From contig NZ_JASCXX010000004.1 in NCBI RefSeq assembly GCF_030012215.1, forward strand, positions 231,077 through 295,076: a stretch of DNA of 64,000 nucleotides, in the 5' to 3' direction. The position numbers and the translations under genes were made by a program. Origin of the DNA: Anaerobaca lacustris. Its GTDB lineage: Bacteria; Planctomycetota; Phycisphaerae; Sedimentisphaerales; Anaerobacaceae. The notes under the pieces are model-generated. The model worked only from the letters and a program-made list of their open reading frames with translations. It had not been told where the DNA came from and did not search any database. Numbering within the stretch: the first letter of the stretch is position 1; each line of letters begins with the position of its first letter. Of this stretch, positions 17,784-26,677 are shown piece by piece.

Positions 17784-19292
17784 ATGATTGAAGATATCAA
17801 GAAACTCGAAGCATGGTTCGTCACAGGCAGCCAACATCTCTACGGCCCCGAGACCCTCGCACAGGTCGCACAAGATTCGAAAGAGATCGCCCAGGCCCTC
17901 TCACGAGCGAAGCAGGTGCCGGTGAAGGTGGTGTTCAAGCCGGTTCTGACGACGCCCGAAGCGATCTACGATCTCTGCATGAAGGCCAACACCACGCCCA
18001 ACTGCATCGGCCTGATCACCTGGATGCACACCTTCTCGCCAGCGAAGATGTGGATCGCCGGTCTCAAGGCGTTGAGCAAACCGTTCGTCCATCTGCACAC
18101 GCAGTATAATCGGGACATCCCCTGGGCCGAAATCGACATGGACTTCATGAACCTCAACCAGAGCGCCCACGGGGGTCGCGAGTTCGGGTTCATCTGCACG
18201 CGCCTGCGCCGCAACCGCAAGGTCATCGTCGGCCACTGGCAGGAAGCCGGCGTCCAGGCGGAACTGGGCGTATGGGCCCGCGCCGCCTGCGCCTGGCACG
18301 ACACACAGGGGGCCAAGGTGGTGCGCTTCGGCGACAACATGCGCGAGGTCGCAGTCACCGAAGGCGACAAGGTCGAGGCCCAGAAGCAGCTTGGCTATTC
18401 GGTGTACGGCTACGGCGTCGGCGACCTCGTCGCGCGCGTGAACAAGGTCACGGACAAGGAAATTGACAAACTCACGGCTGAATACCAGGCGACTTATGAG
18501 CTGACCAAGCCGACCAGCAAGGACGGCAAGCAGCGGGAAGCACTGCGGGAAGCGGCCCGGATCGAGCTGGGCATGCGGGCATTCCTGGAAGAGGGCAACT
18601 TCAAGGCGTTCACCACGAACTTCGAGGACCTGCACGGCCTGAAGCAACTGCCGGGCCTGGCGGTCCAGCGTCTGATGGCCGACGGCTACGGCTTCGGCGC
18701 CGAGGGCGACTGGAAGACGGCCGCCCTGGTCCGCGCGATGAAGGTCATGGCCGCCGGTCTGCTGGGCGGCACCAGCTTCATGGAAGACTACACCTACCAC
18801 CTCGACCCGGCCGGTCCGAAGGTGCTCGGCGCGCACATGCTCGAAGTCTGTGCCTCCATCGCCGAGGGCAAGCCCTCCCTGGAGGTCCATCCGCTGGGCA
18901 TCGGCGGCAAGGCCGATCCGTGCCGTCTCGTGTTCAACGTCCCGACGGGGGCGGGCCTCAACGCCTCACTGGTCGATATGGGCAATCGTTTCCGCATGAT
19001 CGTCAACGAGGTGGACGTGGTGGCGCCCGACGCCAACCTGCCCAAGCTGCCGGTGGCGCGAGTGGTCTGGGTGCCGAAACCCAGCCTCAAGATCGGCGCC
19101 GCCGCGTGGATCCTCGCCGGGGGCGCCCACCACACCGGGTTCACCATGGCGCTGACCAGCGAGCACATGCAGGACTTCACGGAGATGGCGGGCATCGAGT
19201 ACGTCCAGATCGACGCCGATACGAAGATTTACGATTTCAAGAAAGAACTCCGCTGGAATGAGATGTACTACATGCTGGCCAAGGGTCTGTAG
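17784..19292 (+). CDS. araA: L-arabinose isomerase
   Basis: Isomerises L-arabinose to L-ribulose. 502 residues, the normal length. Starts [17 protein letters not shown] as in the family. Metal-binding and catalytic residues correspond to Glu307 (EGDWK), Glu334 (MEDYTYH), His351 (GAHMLE) and the His449-His450 pair (GGAHHTGF), matching E306, E333, H350 and H450 of E. coli. ATG 17784 has TGGAGAA just upstream; ATG 17772 overlaps that site. No araB or araD lies beside it, so the pathway must be completed elsewhere. A strong terminator follows. Confidence 0.97.
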   Translation: MIEDIKKLEAWFVTGSQHLYGPETLAQVAQDSKEIAQALSRAKQVPVKVVFKPVLTTPEAIYDLCMKANTTPNCIGLITWMHTFSPAKMWIAGLKALSKPFVHLHTQYNRDIPWAEIDMDFMNLNQSAHGGREFGFICTRLRRNRKVIVGHWQEAGVQAELGVWARAACAWHDTQGAKVVRFGDNMREVAVTEGDKVEAQKQLGYSVYGYGVGDLVARVNKVTDKEIDKLTAEYQATYELTKPTSKDGKQREALREAARIELGMRAFLEEGNFKAFTTNFEDLHGLKQLPGLAVQRLMADGYGFGAEGDWKTAALVRAMKVMAAGLLGGTSFMEDYTYHLDPAGPKVLGAHMLEVCASIAEGKPSLEVHPLGIGGKADPCRLVFNVPTGAGLNASLVDMGNRFRMIVNEVDVVAPDANLPKLPVARVVWVPKPSLKIGAAAWILAGGAHHTGFTMALTSEHMQDFTEMAGIEYVQIDADTKIYDFKKELRWNEMYYMLAKGL

Positions 19293-19330
19293 ACGCCTTC
19301 GTCGCGAGTCATCTTATCGACAGCACGACA

Positions 19331-19359
19331 GGGTGAGCCCCCAGCGGCTCACCCTTTTT
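19331..19359 (+). terminator. Rho-independent terminator of araA
   Basis: A 9-bp perfect stem, GGGTGAGCC with GGCTCACCC, 6-base loop, followed by TTTTT. It lies 39 bases after the araA stop. Confidence 0.9.
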
Positions 19360-19372
19360 GTTGGCGTTCACC

Positions 19373-19388
19373 GTGTGCCCGCGAGGGC
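19373..19388. repeat. Copy of the GTGTGCCCG(Y)(R)AGGGC element
   Basis: GTGTGCCCGCGAGGGC differs at two bases from 14700-14715, inside the repeat at 14693-14760. It contains a short GCCC/GGGC inverted repeat and sits between the araA terminator and the FMN reductase gene. Confidence 0.5.
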
Positions 19389-19517
19389 ATGACACGATAT
19401 GGCTTGGGCCCCGGTCATGGCGAATCCCTGGAACCTCGACCGGGCAAACGGCGTAGTGGACTATGATGGGCGCGCGTGAGCGCCGCCATACTATGCACAT
19501 TTTCGGGAGTGACCGAC

Positions 19518-20072
19518 ATGGCAGAGACGATCAAGATTCTTGGATTTGCAGGCAGTCTGAGGAAGGGCTCATACAATAAGGCCCTGTTGCGGGCCGCGGT
19601 CGAACTGGCGCCCAAGGGATCGGAGGTGCAGACATTCGATATTGAGGGGATTCCACCCTTCAGCGAGGACTTGGAGAGCGAGCCGGCCGCCAAGGTCAAG
19701 GACTTCAAGGCGGCGATCGAGGCGGCCGACGCCCTGCTGATCGCCACGCCCGAATACAACTACTCCATGCCTGGCGTGCTCAAGAACGCCATCGACTGGG
19801 CCTCACGCCCCTATGGCGACAATTCCTTCGCCGGCAAGCCGGTTGCGATCATGGGCGCATCGATCGGGACGTTAGGGACTGCCCGGGCCCAATACCACCT
19901 GCGTCAAAGCTGTGTCTTTCTCAACATGCATCCGTTGAACCAGCCGGAAGTCATGGTGGCCTCCGCCCAGAACAAGATCGACCCGGCCGGCCGCGTGACC
20001 GACGAGGAGACTCGAAAGAGGATCGCAGAGATGCTGGCGGCATTGGTCGCCTGGATGCGACAACTGCGATAA
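19518..20072 (+). CDS. NADPH-dependent FMN reductase family flavoprotein
   Basis: 184 residues, flavodoxin-like fold. The FMN phosphate loop is GSLRKGSYNKALL (about 11-23), followed by TPEYNYSMPGVLKNAIDW, the family signature that contacts the flavin ring, and a GxxxGTLGTARAQ segment. Family members reduce quinones, azo compounds or chromate with NAD(P)H; the physiological substrate here cannot be told. GGGAG lies 8 bases before ATG 19518. The preceding araA transcript is terminated, so it is probably transcribed on its own. Confidence 0.9.
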   Translation: MAETIKILGFAGSLRKGSYNKALLRAAVELAPKGSEVQTFDIEGIPPFSEDLESEPAAKVKDFKAAIEAADALLIATPEYNYSMPGVLKNAIDWASRPYGDNSFAGKPVAIMGASIGTLGTARAQYHLRQSCVFLNMHPLNQPEVMVASAQNKIDPAGRVTDEETRKRIAEMLAALVAWMRQLR

Positions 20073-20179
20073 CCTGCACGCCAACCGCAGGGCAGAAGAA
20101 GACCCTCAGGACCGTCGCCGTCGCGCCGGCGATCGTGCATTTCATTCCTTGTCCAACGTAATTACCATATGGGTCCAGG

Positions 20180-20208
20180 TTGACCTCGTCGGCAGGTTTC
20201 GGTACGAT
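20180..20208 (+). promoter_or_regulatory. Promoter of the small membrane protein-uxaC unit
   Basis: TTGACC (20180-20185), 17-bp spacer, TACGAT (20203-20208). It lies upstream of a stable 5' UTR hairpin and the start at 20295. Confidence 0.6.
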
Positions 20209-20228
20209 TCCGACAGATCGGACGCCGA

Positions 20229-20260
20229 GCCCCAATCCCGACGTACATCGGGATCGGGGC
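20229..20260 (+). promoter_or_regulatory. 5' UTR stem-loop
   Basis: Thirteen bases at 20229-20241 pair with 20248-20260 with a single mismatch, around a CGTACA loop. No T-tract follows, so it is not a terminator. It lies in the predicted leader of the small membrane protein and uxaC, 34 bases before the first start codon. Confidence 0.5.
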
Positions 20261-20294
20261 CAGGAGAATTGGGTGCACAAGAAGGGAAGACGCC

Positions 20295-20528
20295 ATGTGG
20301 TTCAGGATCATCATGATCGTGGGAGTCATCGTCGTAGCCGGCGGGTGGATCGCCTACGGCATCTATGACTACAAGATGCGGCAGGAGGAAAAGAAACAGC
20401 CGAAGCCACGTTCCGAGAAGCTCCAGAAGACACAGAGCGAGGTTTCCGACTGGGCCAAACAGATGGCCGCCTTCAAGAAGCCCGTGGCCAAGCGGCAGGC
20501 CCGAGGCGACCAGGACGACGACGCATAG
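20295..20528 (+). CDS. Small single-pass membrane protein
   Basis: 77 residues. One transmembrane helix near the N-terminus (about 4-23, rich in Ile/Val/Gly) is followed by a charged cytoplasmic or periplasmic tail rich in Lys, Gln and Glu that ends in DQDDDA. GGGAAG precedes the ATG. It sits between a good promoter and uxaC, 36 bases upstream of the latter, so the two are probably cotranscribed. No family recognised. Confidence 0.65.
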   Translation: MWFRIIMIVGVIVVAGGWIAYGIYDYKMRQEEKKQPKPRSEKLQKTQSEVSDWAKQMAAFKKPVAKRQARGDQDDDA

Positions 20529-20564
20529 AAACCGAACGCCGCCTCTTCTTTTCGGGAGCCTGCC

Positions 20565-21980
20565 ATGACCAGCCACTTCCTGACTGAGGATTTTCTCCTT
20601 CAGACCGAGACGGCCCGGCGTCTCTACCACGACCATGCGGCGAAGCTGCCGATCTACGACTACCATTGCCACCTACCCGCTCATCAGATCGCCTCGGACC
20701 ACCGGTTCGAGAATCTGACACAGGCGTGGCTGCATGGTGACCACTACAAATGGCGGGCCATGCGAACCAACGGCGTCGCGGAGAAGTACATTACCGGTGA
20801 CGCCGGCGACTTCGAGAAGTTCGAGCAATGGGCGGCCACGGTGCCCTATTGTATCGGCAATCCGCTCTATCATTGGACCCACCTGGAGCTGCGCAATCCG
20901 TTCGGGATTGCAGGCAAGCTGCTGAACCCTCAGACCGCAAAGGACATCTATCATGCGTGCAGCGAGATGCTACGCACTGCGGAGTTCAGCGTCCGCAATA
21001 TCATGCGGAAGATGAACGTCAAGCTGGTCTGCACCACGGACGGGCCTCTCGACTCGCTCGAACACCATCGTCAGATTCGGGAAGACGGCTTCGAGATCAA
21101 AGTGCATCCCGCCTGGCGGCCCGATCCGGCGATGGCCGTGGAAGACCTCCAGGCGTTGAACGCCTTCATCGACAAGCTGGGTGCTCTGTGCGACATCGAG
21201 ATTGTCAGCTTCGATGACTACCTCGATGCACTGGTCCAGCGTCACAGCTATTTCCACGAGCAGGGCTGCCGATTGTCCGACCACGGCCTGGAGACGGCCT
21301 ATGCGGAAGACTACACCGAAAAGGAAGTGCGGATCCTCTTTGGCAAGATTCGGGCGGGCAGGGAGCTGACGGCACGGGAGAGCCTCCAGTTCAAGGCGGC
21401 CATGATGGTCGAGTTCGGACTGATGGACGCCGAACGTGGCTGGGTCCAGCAACTCCACCTCGGAGCGTTACGAAACAACTGCACGCGCTTGTACAGCCAA
21501 CGCGGACCGGATATCGGGTGCGATTCCATTGGGGATTTCGAGATCGCCAGGCCCTTGGCGAGATTCCTGGACCGCCTGGACCGCCGAGGCAGATTGCCCA
21601 AGACCATTCTCTACAACCTCAACCCGCGCGACAACGCCCTGCTGGCCACCATGATCGGCAACTTCCAGGACGGATCGGCGCCCGGCAAGATGCAGTGGGG
21701 CTCGGGCTGGTGGTTCCTCGACCAGAAGGACGGGATGGAAGACCAGATGCGCACACTGGCGAACATGGGCCTGCTGAGCCGGTTCGTCGGCATGCTGACC
21801 GATTCGAGGAGCTTCCTGTCTTATCCTCGGCACGAGTATTTCCGTCGGACGCTGTGCAATCTGCTCGGCGGCGACGTCGAGGCCGGCCTGGTCCCCAGGG
21901 ACATGGGTCTGCTCGGCAAGATGGTCGAGGACATCTGCTACTACAACGCCCGAAACTACTTCCCCATGCAACTGGGCTGA
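20565..21980 (+). CDS. uxaC: Glucuronate/uronate isomerase
   Basis: Isomerises D-glucuronate to D-fructuronate and D-galacturonate to D-tagaturonate, the entry step of uronate catabolism. 471 residues, typical for UxaC. N-terminal FLTEDFLLQTETARRLYHDHA and YDYHCHLP with the metal-ligand pair His34/His36 are characteristic, as are CTTDGPLDSLEHH, VHPAWRPD and the C-terminal SYPRHEYFRR. It would take uronates released by lyases such as the heparinase-like enzyme in this window. The later enzymes (UxaB/UxuB, UxaA/UxuA) are not nearby. Confidence 0.97.
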   Translation: MTSHFLTEDFLLQTETARRLYHDHAAKLPIYDYHCHLPAHQIASDHRFENLTQAWLHGDHYKWRAMRTNGVAEKYITGDAGDFEKFEQWAATVPYCIGNPLYHWTHLELRNPFGIAGKLLNPQTAKDIYHACSEMLRTAEFSVRNIMRKMNVKLVCTTDGPLDSLEHHRQIREDGFEIKVHPAWRPDPAMAVEDLQALNAFIDKLGALCDIEIVSFDDYLDALVQRHSYFHEQGCRLSDHGLETAYAEDYTEKEVRILFGKIRAGRELTARESLQFKAAMMVEFGLMDAERGWVQQLHLGALRNNCTRLYSQRGPDIGCDSIGDFEIARPLARFLDRLDRRGRLPKTILYNLNPRDNALLATMIGNFQDGSAPGKMQWGSGWWFLDQKDGMEDQMRTLANMGLLSRFVGMLTDSRSFLSYPRHEYFRRTLCNLLGGDVEAGLVPRDMGLLGKMVEDICYYNARNYFPMQLG

Positions 21981-22008
21981 GCCAGCCGGTCTGCGCAGAA
22001 CGCGCGGT

Positions 22009-22644
22009 TCAGGGCCGCCGTTCCAGAATGATCTCGTTGGCGAAGACGCGATCGTCGTTGGCATACTTCGAGACGAACGCCTGCAAGTCCTTCGTCGAAG
22101 CGGTCAGGATCGGCCTATCCTCGACCGATTCGAACGCGATGGGGCTCGGCCGCCCTTCGAGCAGTTCCTTCATCTTGTCGTCGTCGGTCAGCCAGATCGA
22201 CATGCGGTTCCCACTGAGGCTCACTTTGGCGAACATATGGGCCCGCACCAGGAAGAAGGCGTTGTAGAACAGCTCGGCCTTTTCCGGATCGTCCAGTCCC
22301 GATGGCAGCACATCGGGGAAGACATCCATAAAGACATTGTTTCCAAGTCTCACCAGGCAGACGCAGAACGATCCCTTGCGGCCCTCCGGATCGGTCAGGC
22401 TGAGGTGGTAGACCTTGTCGGCACTGTCGCTCAGCGCGCGGGGCAGCGTGTCGGCGCCATTCGAATCGAGACGCGTAAAAACCCAGGCGCTGCGCGTATC
22501 ACTGGGGTTCTCCACCCACGTACCGAGCAACTGCTCGTCGAAGATAAGTGTGTTCTTCGTGAAGAGCGGCTGCAACGAAACGACCGGGACACAGCCGCCG
22601 AGGAGGATCGCCAGACCATAAAACAGGGCTTTCTTCGTTCTCAT
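22009..22644 (-). CDS. Putative lipoprotein of unknown function
   Basis: 211 residues. An N-terminal signal with lipobox LLGGC puts the acylated Cys at position 18. After it comes VVSLQPLFT and LLGTWVENPS, then mostly beta-rich sequence with no recognised enzyme motif. The opening CVPVVSLQPLFTKN followed by a TW motif is one I recall as frequent in small bacterial lipoproteins. AAGGAGA lies 6 bases before the ATG. It is monocistronic and convergent with uxaC (28 bases between stops). Confidence 0.75.
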   Translation of the reverse strand: MRTKKALFYGLAILLGGCVPVVSLQPLFTKNTLIFDEQLLGTWVENPSDTRSAWVFTRLDSNGADTLPRALSDSADKVYHLSLTDPEGRKGSFCVCLVRLGNNVFMDVFPDVLPSGLDDPEKAELFYNAFFLVRAHMFAKVSLSGNRMSIWLTDDDKMKELLEGRPSPIAFESVEDRPILTASTKDLQAFVSKYANDDRVFANEIILERRP

Positions 22645-22809
22645 ATCAGGTCTCCTTAACTCGTTTGGTTGCTGTCGGCTGTCGCTTCAGGAGGACACAC
22701 AGGGCGCCGGCCCAAACCGTGCATGCCATTGTACCACCCTTCGGCCCGATCTGAAAGCGGCTTGCGGCGGCGGGACAAAACCGCTACAGTGCACAACCCA
22801 CAACCGCCA

Positions 22810-22818
22810 TGGTATAAT
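22810..22818 (+). promoter_or_regulatory. Extended -10 promoter of the TauE-like gene
   Basis: TGGTATAAT is an extended -10 element with consensus TATAAT at 22813-22818. No good -35 is seen. The start codon lies 24 bases downstream, giving a very short leader. Confidence 0.6.
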
Positions 22819-22841
22819 GGTCCCTTATGCAGGAATAAGAC

Positions 22842-23582
22842 ATGCCCCAGTTGGAGCCCATCGCATGGCTCGTCGTCGCGCTTTCGGCCGTGGTCGTCGG
22901 CGTCTCGAAGACCGGAATACCGGGTGTCGGCATCCTGCCGGCGATCCTGATGGCGCTGGTGCTGCCGGCCCAGGAGTCGGTGGGCACGCTCCTGGGCATT
23001 CTCATCCTGGCCGACCTGTTTGCGGCCGCCTATCATCGGCGAAACGCCCAATGGTCGCTCGTGATTCGCCTGCTCCCGCCCGCGTTCGCCGGCATCGTCG
23101 CGGGGTTCTTCGCATTGAAGGTCATCGACGATCGCCAGCTCAAGCCCATCATCGGTGCGATCGTGCTGGTCATGCTGGCCCTGAACCACTGGCGAACTCG
23201 CGCCCAGGAGGAGGATATCCACGTCCCGACGCAATGGTGGTTTGCCGCAGGTCTTGGCTTCATGGCCGGGCTGACCAGCATGATGGCCAACGCCGCCGGA
23301 CCGGTCATGGTCATCTACCTTCTGGCCATGAAACTGCCCAAGGTCGCCTTCGTCGGGACCAGCGCGTGGTTCTTCTTCGTCGTCAACTGGCTCAAGGTCC
23401 CCTTCAGCATGAGACTGGCCATGATGACGACCGAATCGCTCAAGCTCAATCTGATGATGCTGCCGGCTATCGCCTTGGGGGCCGTCCTCGGCGTCCTCTT
23501 CCTCAAACGCATTCCGCAGAAGGCGTTCGACGCGGCCATGCAGATCCTGGCCGCCGCCGCCGCAATCAAGCTGCTGTTCTGA
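22842..23582 (+). CDS. TauE/SafE family membrane permease
   Basis: 246 residues with about eight hydrophobic helices and the two-half arrangement of the TauE/SafE (DUF81) family. The first half has VVGVSKTGIPGVGIL, the second GLGFMAGLTSMMANAAGPVMVIYLL. Members export sulfite, sulfoacetate or related anions, or take up sulfate-type substrates; the cargo here is unknown. In a cell that degrades polysaccharides, sulfite or sulfate handling is plausible but only inferred. The next gene, pcm, starts 55 bases downstream. Confidence 0.9.
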   Translation: MPQLEPIAWLVVALSAVVVGVSKTGIPGVGILPAILMALVLPAQESVGTLLGILILADLFAAAYHRRNAQWSLVIRLLPPAFAGIVAGFFALKVIDDRQLKPIIGAIVLVMLALNHWRTRAQEEDIHVPTQWWFAAGLGFMAGLTSMMANAAGPVMVIYLLAMKLPKVAFVGTSAWFFFVVNWLKVPFSMRLAMMTTESLKLNLMMLPAIALGAVLGVLFLKRIPQKAFDAAMQILAAAAAIKLLF

Positions 23583-23637
23583 GGCCGACGTAGCCGCCGT
23601 GGACAAGATAGGACCGACGAGGGCCACAACGAATCGC

Positions 23638-24297
23638 ATGAATAAGCCCGAACATGACATGCTGGATCAGGCCAGACAGCGGATGCTCCGGAACGACCTC
23701 CGGGGGCGGGACATCACCGACCCGGACGTGCTGCGAGCCATGATGGAGGTCCCGCGCGAGGCGTTCGTGCCGGAGGAATACCGCAGCCAGGCCTATGCGG
23801 ACGGGCCGCTGCCGATCGGGTCGGGGCAGACAATCTCGCAGCCCTATATCGTAGCGCTGATGACGCAACTGCTACGCCTCAATCCTGAGTGCGAGGTGCT
23901 CGAAATCGGCACGGGAAGCGGCTACCAGACGGCGATTCTGGCTCGTCTGGCGACAAGGGTCTACACGATTGAGAAGTTCGAAGAGTTGTCGTCCGGCGCC
24001 CGGAAGGTTCTGAACAGGCTCGGTGTCGCCAACGTGGAATTCCGCATCGGCGACGGCAGTGCCGGCTGGCCTGAACCGCGCTGTTTCGATCGCATCATTC
24101 TCACGGCAGCCGCACCGGCGCTACCGGCGCCCCTGGTGGCGCAGCTCGCCGAACGCGGCGTGGTCGTCGCCCCGGTCGGCTGTGGGTCAAGCCAGACGCT
24201 GGTCGTCGCGGAGAAGTTTCAGGGCAAGTTGATCGAGCGGCCCGTCTGCGGTTGCCGCTTCGTCCGGCTCATCGGCGAATACGGGTTCCGCCAGTGA
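23638..24297 (+). CDS. pcm: Protein-L-isoaspartate O-methyltransferase
   Basis: Uses SAM to methylate L-isoaspartyl residues in damaged proteins so they can be repaired. 219 residues. Motifs: RGITDP-like [19 protein letters not shown], the active-site loop [18 protein letters not shown] motif [14 protein letters not shown], and [13 protein letters not shown] 23638 gives the usual family N-terminus, but no strong Shine-Dalgarno is seen. A GTG at 23599 would add 13 residues. recG follows on the same strand. Confidence 0.93.
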   Translation: MNKPEHDMLDQARQRMLRNDLRGRDITDPDVLRAMMEVPREAFVPEEYRSQAYADGPLPIGSGQTISQPYIVALMTQLLRLNPECEVLEIGTGSGYQTAILARLATRVYTIEKFEELSSGARKVLNRLGVANVEFRIGDGSAGWPEPRCFDRIILTAAAPALPAPLVAQLAERGVVVAPVGCGSSQTLVVAEKFQGKLIERPVCGCRFVRLIGEYGFRQ

Positions 24298-24350
24298 AGC
24301 GAAGTCCCGCTGGCGGCATTGCGGCAAAACTGATAAGATGGCCGGCCACT

Positions 24351-26531
24351 ATGAAGGCAGGAGAACACCCACAGACGGAACCTACATCGATTCCGGCTCA
24401 TGGCGACAGAGGCGCCGAGCCCCTGCGAGACGACGCGCATGGGCAAGGCCATGAGGGGGGCACGGTCACGCCTTCAACCCCCGTGCAATACGTCAAGGGG
24501 GTCGGCCCCGCCCGGGCCAGGACCTTCGCCCACTTGGGGGTCGAGACCGTCGGCGATCTGCTGGAGTACTATCCGCGCGACTGGGTCTTCGCGCCGAGTC
24601 CGGTGAAGATCACGCAACTGCGACCGAACGAGACTGCCAGCGTCATTGCCCTGGTCGAATCGACCGACGATCAGAACTACCGGCGTCCGCCCCTCTTCGA
24701 GGCGACGGTCAGCGACGACACGGACACGTGCCGGGCCGTCTGGTTCCACGGTGGCTACCTGCGCAATCAGCTCCAGCCGGGGCAGGTCATCATGCTCTCC
24801 GGGAAAGTCGCGCTCTTCAAGCACCAGCTCCAGATGACCAATCCGAAGTTCATGGTGCTCGACGAGGCCCATACTGAGCCCGATCTGTATTTCAACGGCG
24901 GCGTCTATCCCGCCTCGGCCCACCTGTCCAGCGCCCAGATCAAGCGGATCATCGTCCCACTGCTCGATAAGCTCGACGATCTGGTCTGCGAGTTCTACGA
25001 GGATGACTTCCGCAAGAAGAACCACCTGATCGGCCGCAAGGAAGCCTTCGCGTGGATTCACATGCCGCCCGATGAAGAGAAGCTCGCCGGGGCCAAACGC
25101 CGGCTCAAATTCGACGAGCTGTTCCTGATGCAGCTCGGCCTGGCCCTGCGCCGCTACCGCATCCAGCACTTCTCGTCGGCCGTCGCCTGCACCTGCTCGG
25201 ACGAAGTGGACAGCCGGATTCGCAAGCGCTTTCCTTTCCTGCTGACGGAAGACCAGGACGAGTGCATCGCCGAGATTGTCGCCGACATGGGACGTACCGA
25301 GCCGATGAACCGCCTGCTGCAAGGCGATGTCGGCTCGGGCAAGACGGTTGTGGCGCTGTACGCCGCCCTGCTGGCGGTCGCCAACAAGACGCAGGTCGCC
25401 ATCATGGCGCCGACGGAGATTCTGGCGTCGCAGCATTTCATCAGCATGGAGCGATATCTCAAGAACAGCCACGTCCGGCGCGTGCTGATTACCGGCGGTC
25501 TGACGGGCAAGAAGCGCACCGAGCTTCTCGAACAAATCAAGCAGGGAGATGTCGATGTCGTCGTCGGGACGGTCGCGCTGCTTCAGAAGGACATCGAGTT
25601 TCGCAGGCTCGGATTGGCCGTCATCGACGAGCAGCACAAGTTCGGCGTCCATCAGCGGGCGGACCTTCGCAAGGACGGCGCGCCGCACTGCCTCGTGATG
25701 ACCGCCACGCCGATCCCGCGCACGCTGGCGATGACCGCCTTTGGAGACCTCGACGTCTCGATCCTCCGGCATGCTCCGCCCGGGCGAGGGGCCGTCATCA
25801 CACGGTGGGTCGATCGAGGTCACCGAAAAGAAGCGTATGAGTTCATTCGCGAGCGGCTCAAGGTCAGGAAGCAGGCGTACTTCGTCTATCCGCGCATCGC
25901 CGCCGTCGAGGAATCCGGCAAAGACATTCAGGCGGCCACCGACGCGTGGAAAGAGCTGGCCGAAAAGGTCTTCCCCGAATTCCACGTCGCCCTGCTGCAC
26001 GGACAGATGCCCTCGGCGGAAAAGCAGCGCATCATGACGGAGTTCCGAAAAGGCCGGATCGGCGTCCTGGTTTCCACCGTGGTGATCGAGGTCGGCGTCG
26101 ACGTGCCCAATGCAACGATCATGGTGATCGAGGCGGCCGACCGGTTCGGCCTGGCCCAGCTCCATCAGCTTCGCGGGCGCATCGGACGCGGCGAATCGAA
26201 GTCCTACTGCCTGCTCTTCGCCGAGACCGACAGCGAGGTCGCGCGCAGCCGGCTCGATGTGATGACCCGAACCCACGATGGCTTCGAGATCGCCGAGCAG
26301 GACCTTCGCCTCCGAGGACCGGGCGAGCTGTTCAGCGCTCGTCAGCACGGATTGCCCGACTTGAAGATCGCCAATATCATCGACGATTCCGAACTGCTGG
26401 TTCTGGCCCGCAAGCACGCCTTCGCTCTGGCGGCCCGTGACCCGATGCTCGCCCAGGCACCGAACCGCAACCTCCGCCGAACCCTGCTGGCCAGATTCGG
26501 CGATTCGCTCGGACTGGCCGATATCGCGTGA
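24351..26531 (+). CDS. recG: ATP-dependent DNA helicase RecG
   Basis: Branch-migration helicase that reverses stalled replication forks and processes Holliday junctions. 726 residues. An N-terminal wedge (OB-fold) domain starts near [12 protein letters not shown]. Superfamily 2 motifs follow: Walker A GDVGSGKT, motif II DEQH in [23 protein letters not shown], and motifs V-VI in [13 protein letters not shown] and QLRGRIGRG. The C-terminal region with RLRGPGELF is characteristic. The first 45 or so residues are poorly conserved. ATG 24351 is the likeliest start, though its ribosome site is weak. Confidence 0.97.
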   Translation: MKAGEHPQTEPTSIPAHGDRGAEPLRDDAHGQGHEGGTVTPSTPVQYVKGVGPARARTFAHLGVETVGDLLEYYPRDWVFAPSPVKITQLRPNETASVIALVESTDDQNYRRPPLFEATVSDDTDTCRAVWFHGGYLRNQLQPGQVIMLSGKVALFKHQLQMTNPKFMVLDEAHTEPDLYFNGGVYPASAHLSSAQIKRIIVPLLDKLDDLVCEFYEDDFRKKNHLIGRKEAFAWIHMPPDEEKLAGAKRRLKFDELFLMQLGLALRRYRIQHFSSAVACTCSDEVDSRIRKRFPFLLTEDQDECIAEIVADMGRTEPMNRLLQGDVGSGKTVVALYAALLAVANKTQVAIMAPTEILASQHFISMERYLKNSHVRRVLITGGLTGKKRTELLEQIKQGDVDVVVGTVALLQKDIEFRRLGLAVIDEQHKFGVHQRADLRKDGAPHCLVMTATPIPRTLAMTAFGDLDVSILRHAPPGRGAVITRWVDRGHRKEAYEFIRERLKVRKQAYFVYPRIAAVEESGKDIQAATDAWKELAEKVFPEFHVALLHGQMPSAEKQRIMTEFRKGRIGVLVSTVVIEVGVDVPNATIMVIEAADRFGLAQLHQLRGRIGRGESKSYCLLFAETDSEVARSRLDVMTRTHDGFEIAEQDLRLRGPGELFSARQHGLPDLKIANIIDDSELLVLARKHAFALAARDPMLAQAPNRNLRRTLLARFGDSLGLADIA

Positions 26532-26677
26532 CCGCCTCCGGCGGCCCCATCGGCAATTCCGCACCCCTCGGGAGCAGGCCCCGGAGGGACGCGATTTTGC
26601 TGGAACTGTACAGGGGAAAAGTGTAAAAGGCCGCTGTGAACTGATCGAAGGAAAAGGCCTGGAACGAAGCGGTACCT

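Noticed and set aside
24474..26564. A 696-codon antisense frame across recG
   Set aside because: RecG helicase motifs are intact on the plus strand; the antisense product shows no domain.
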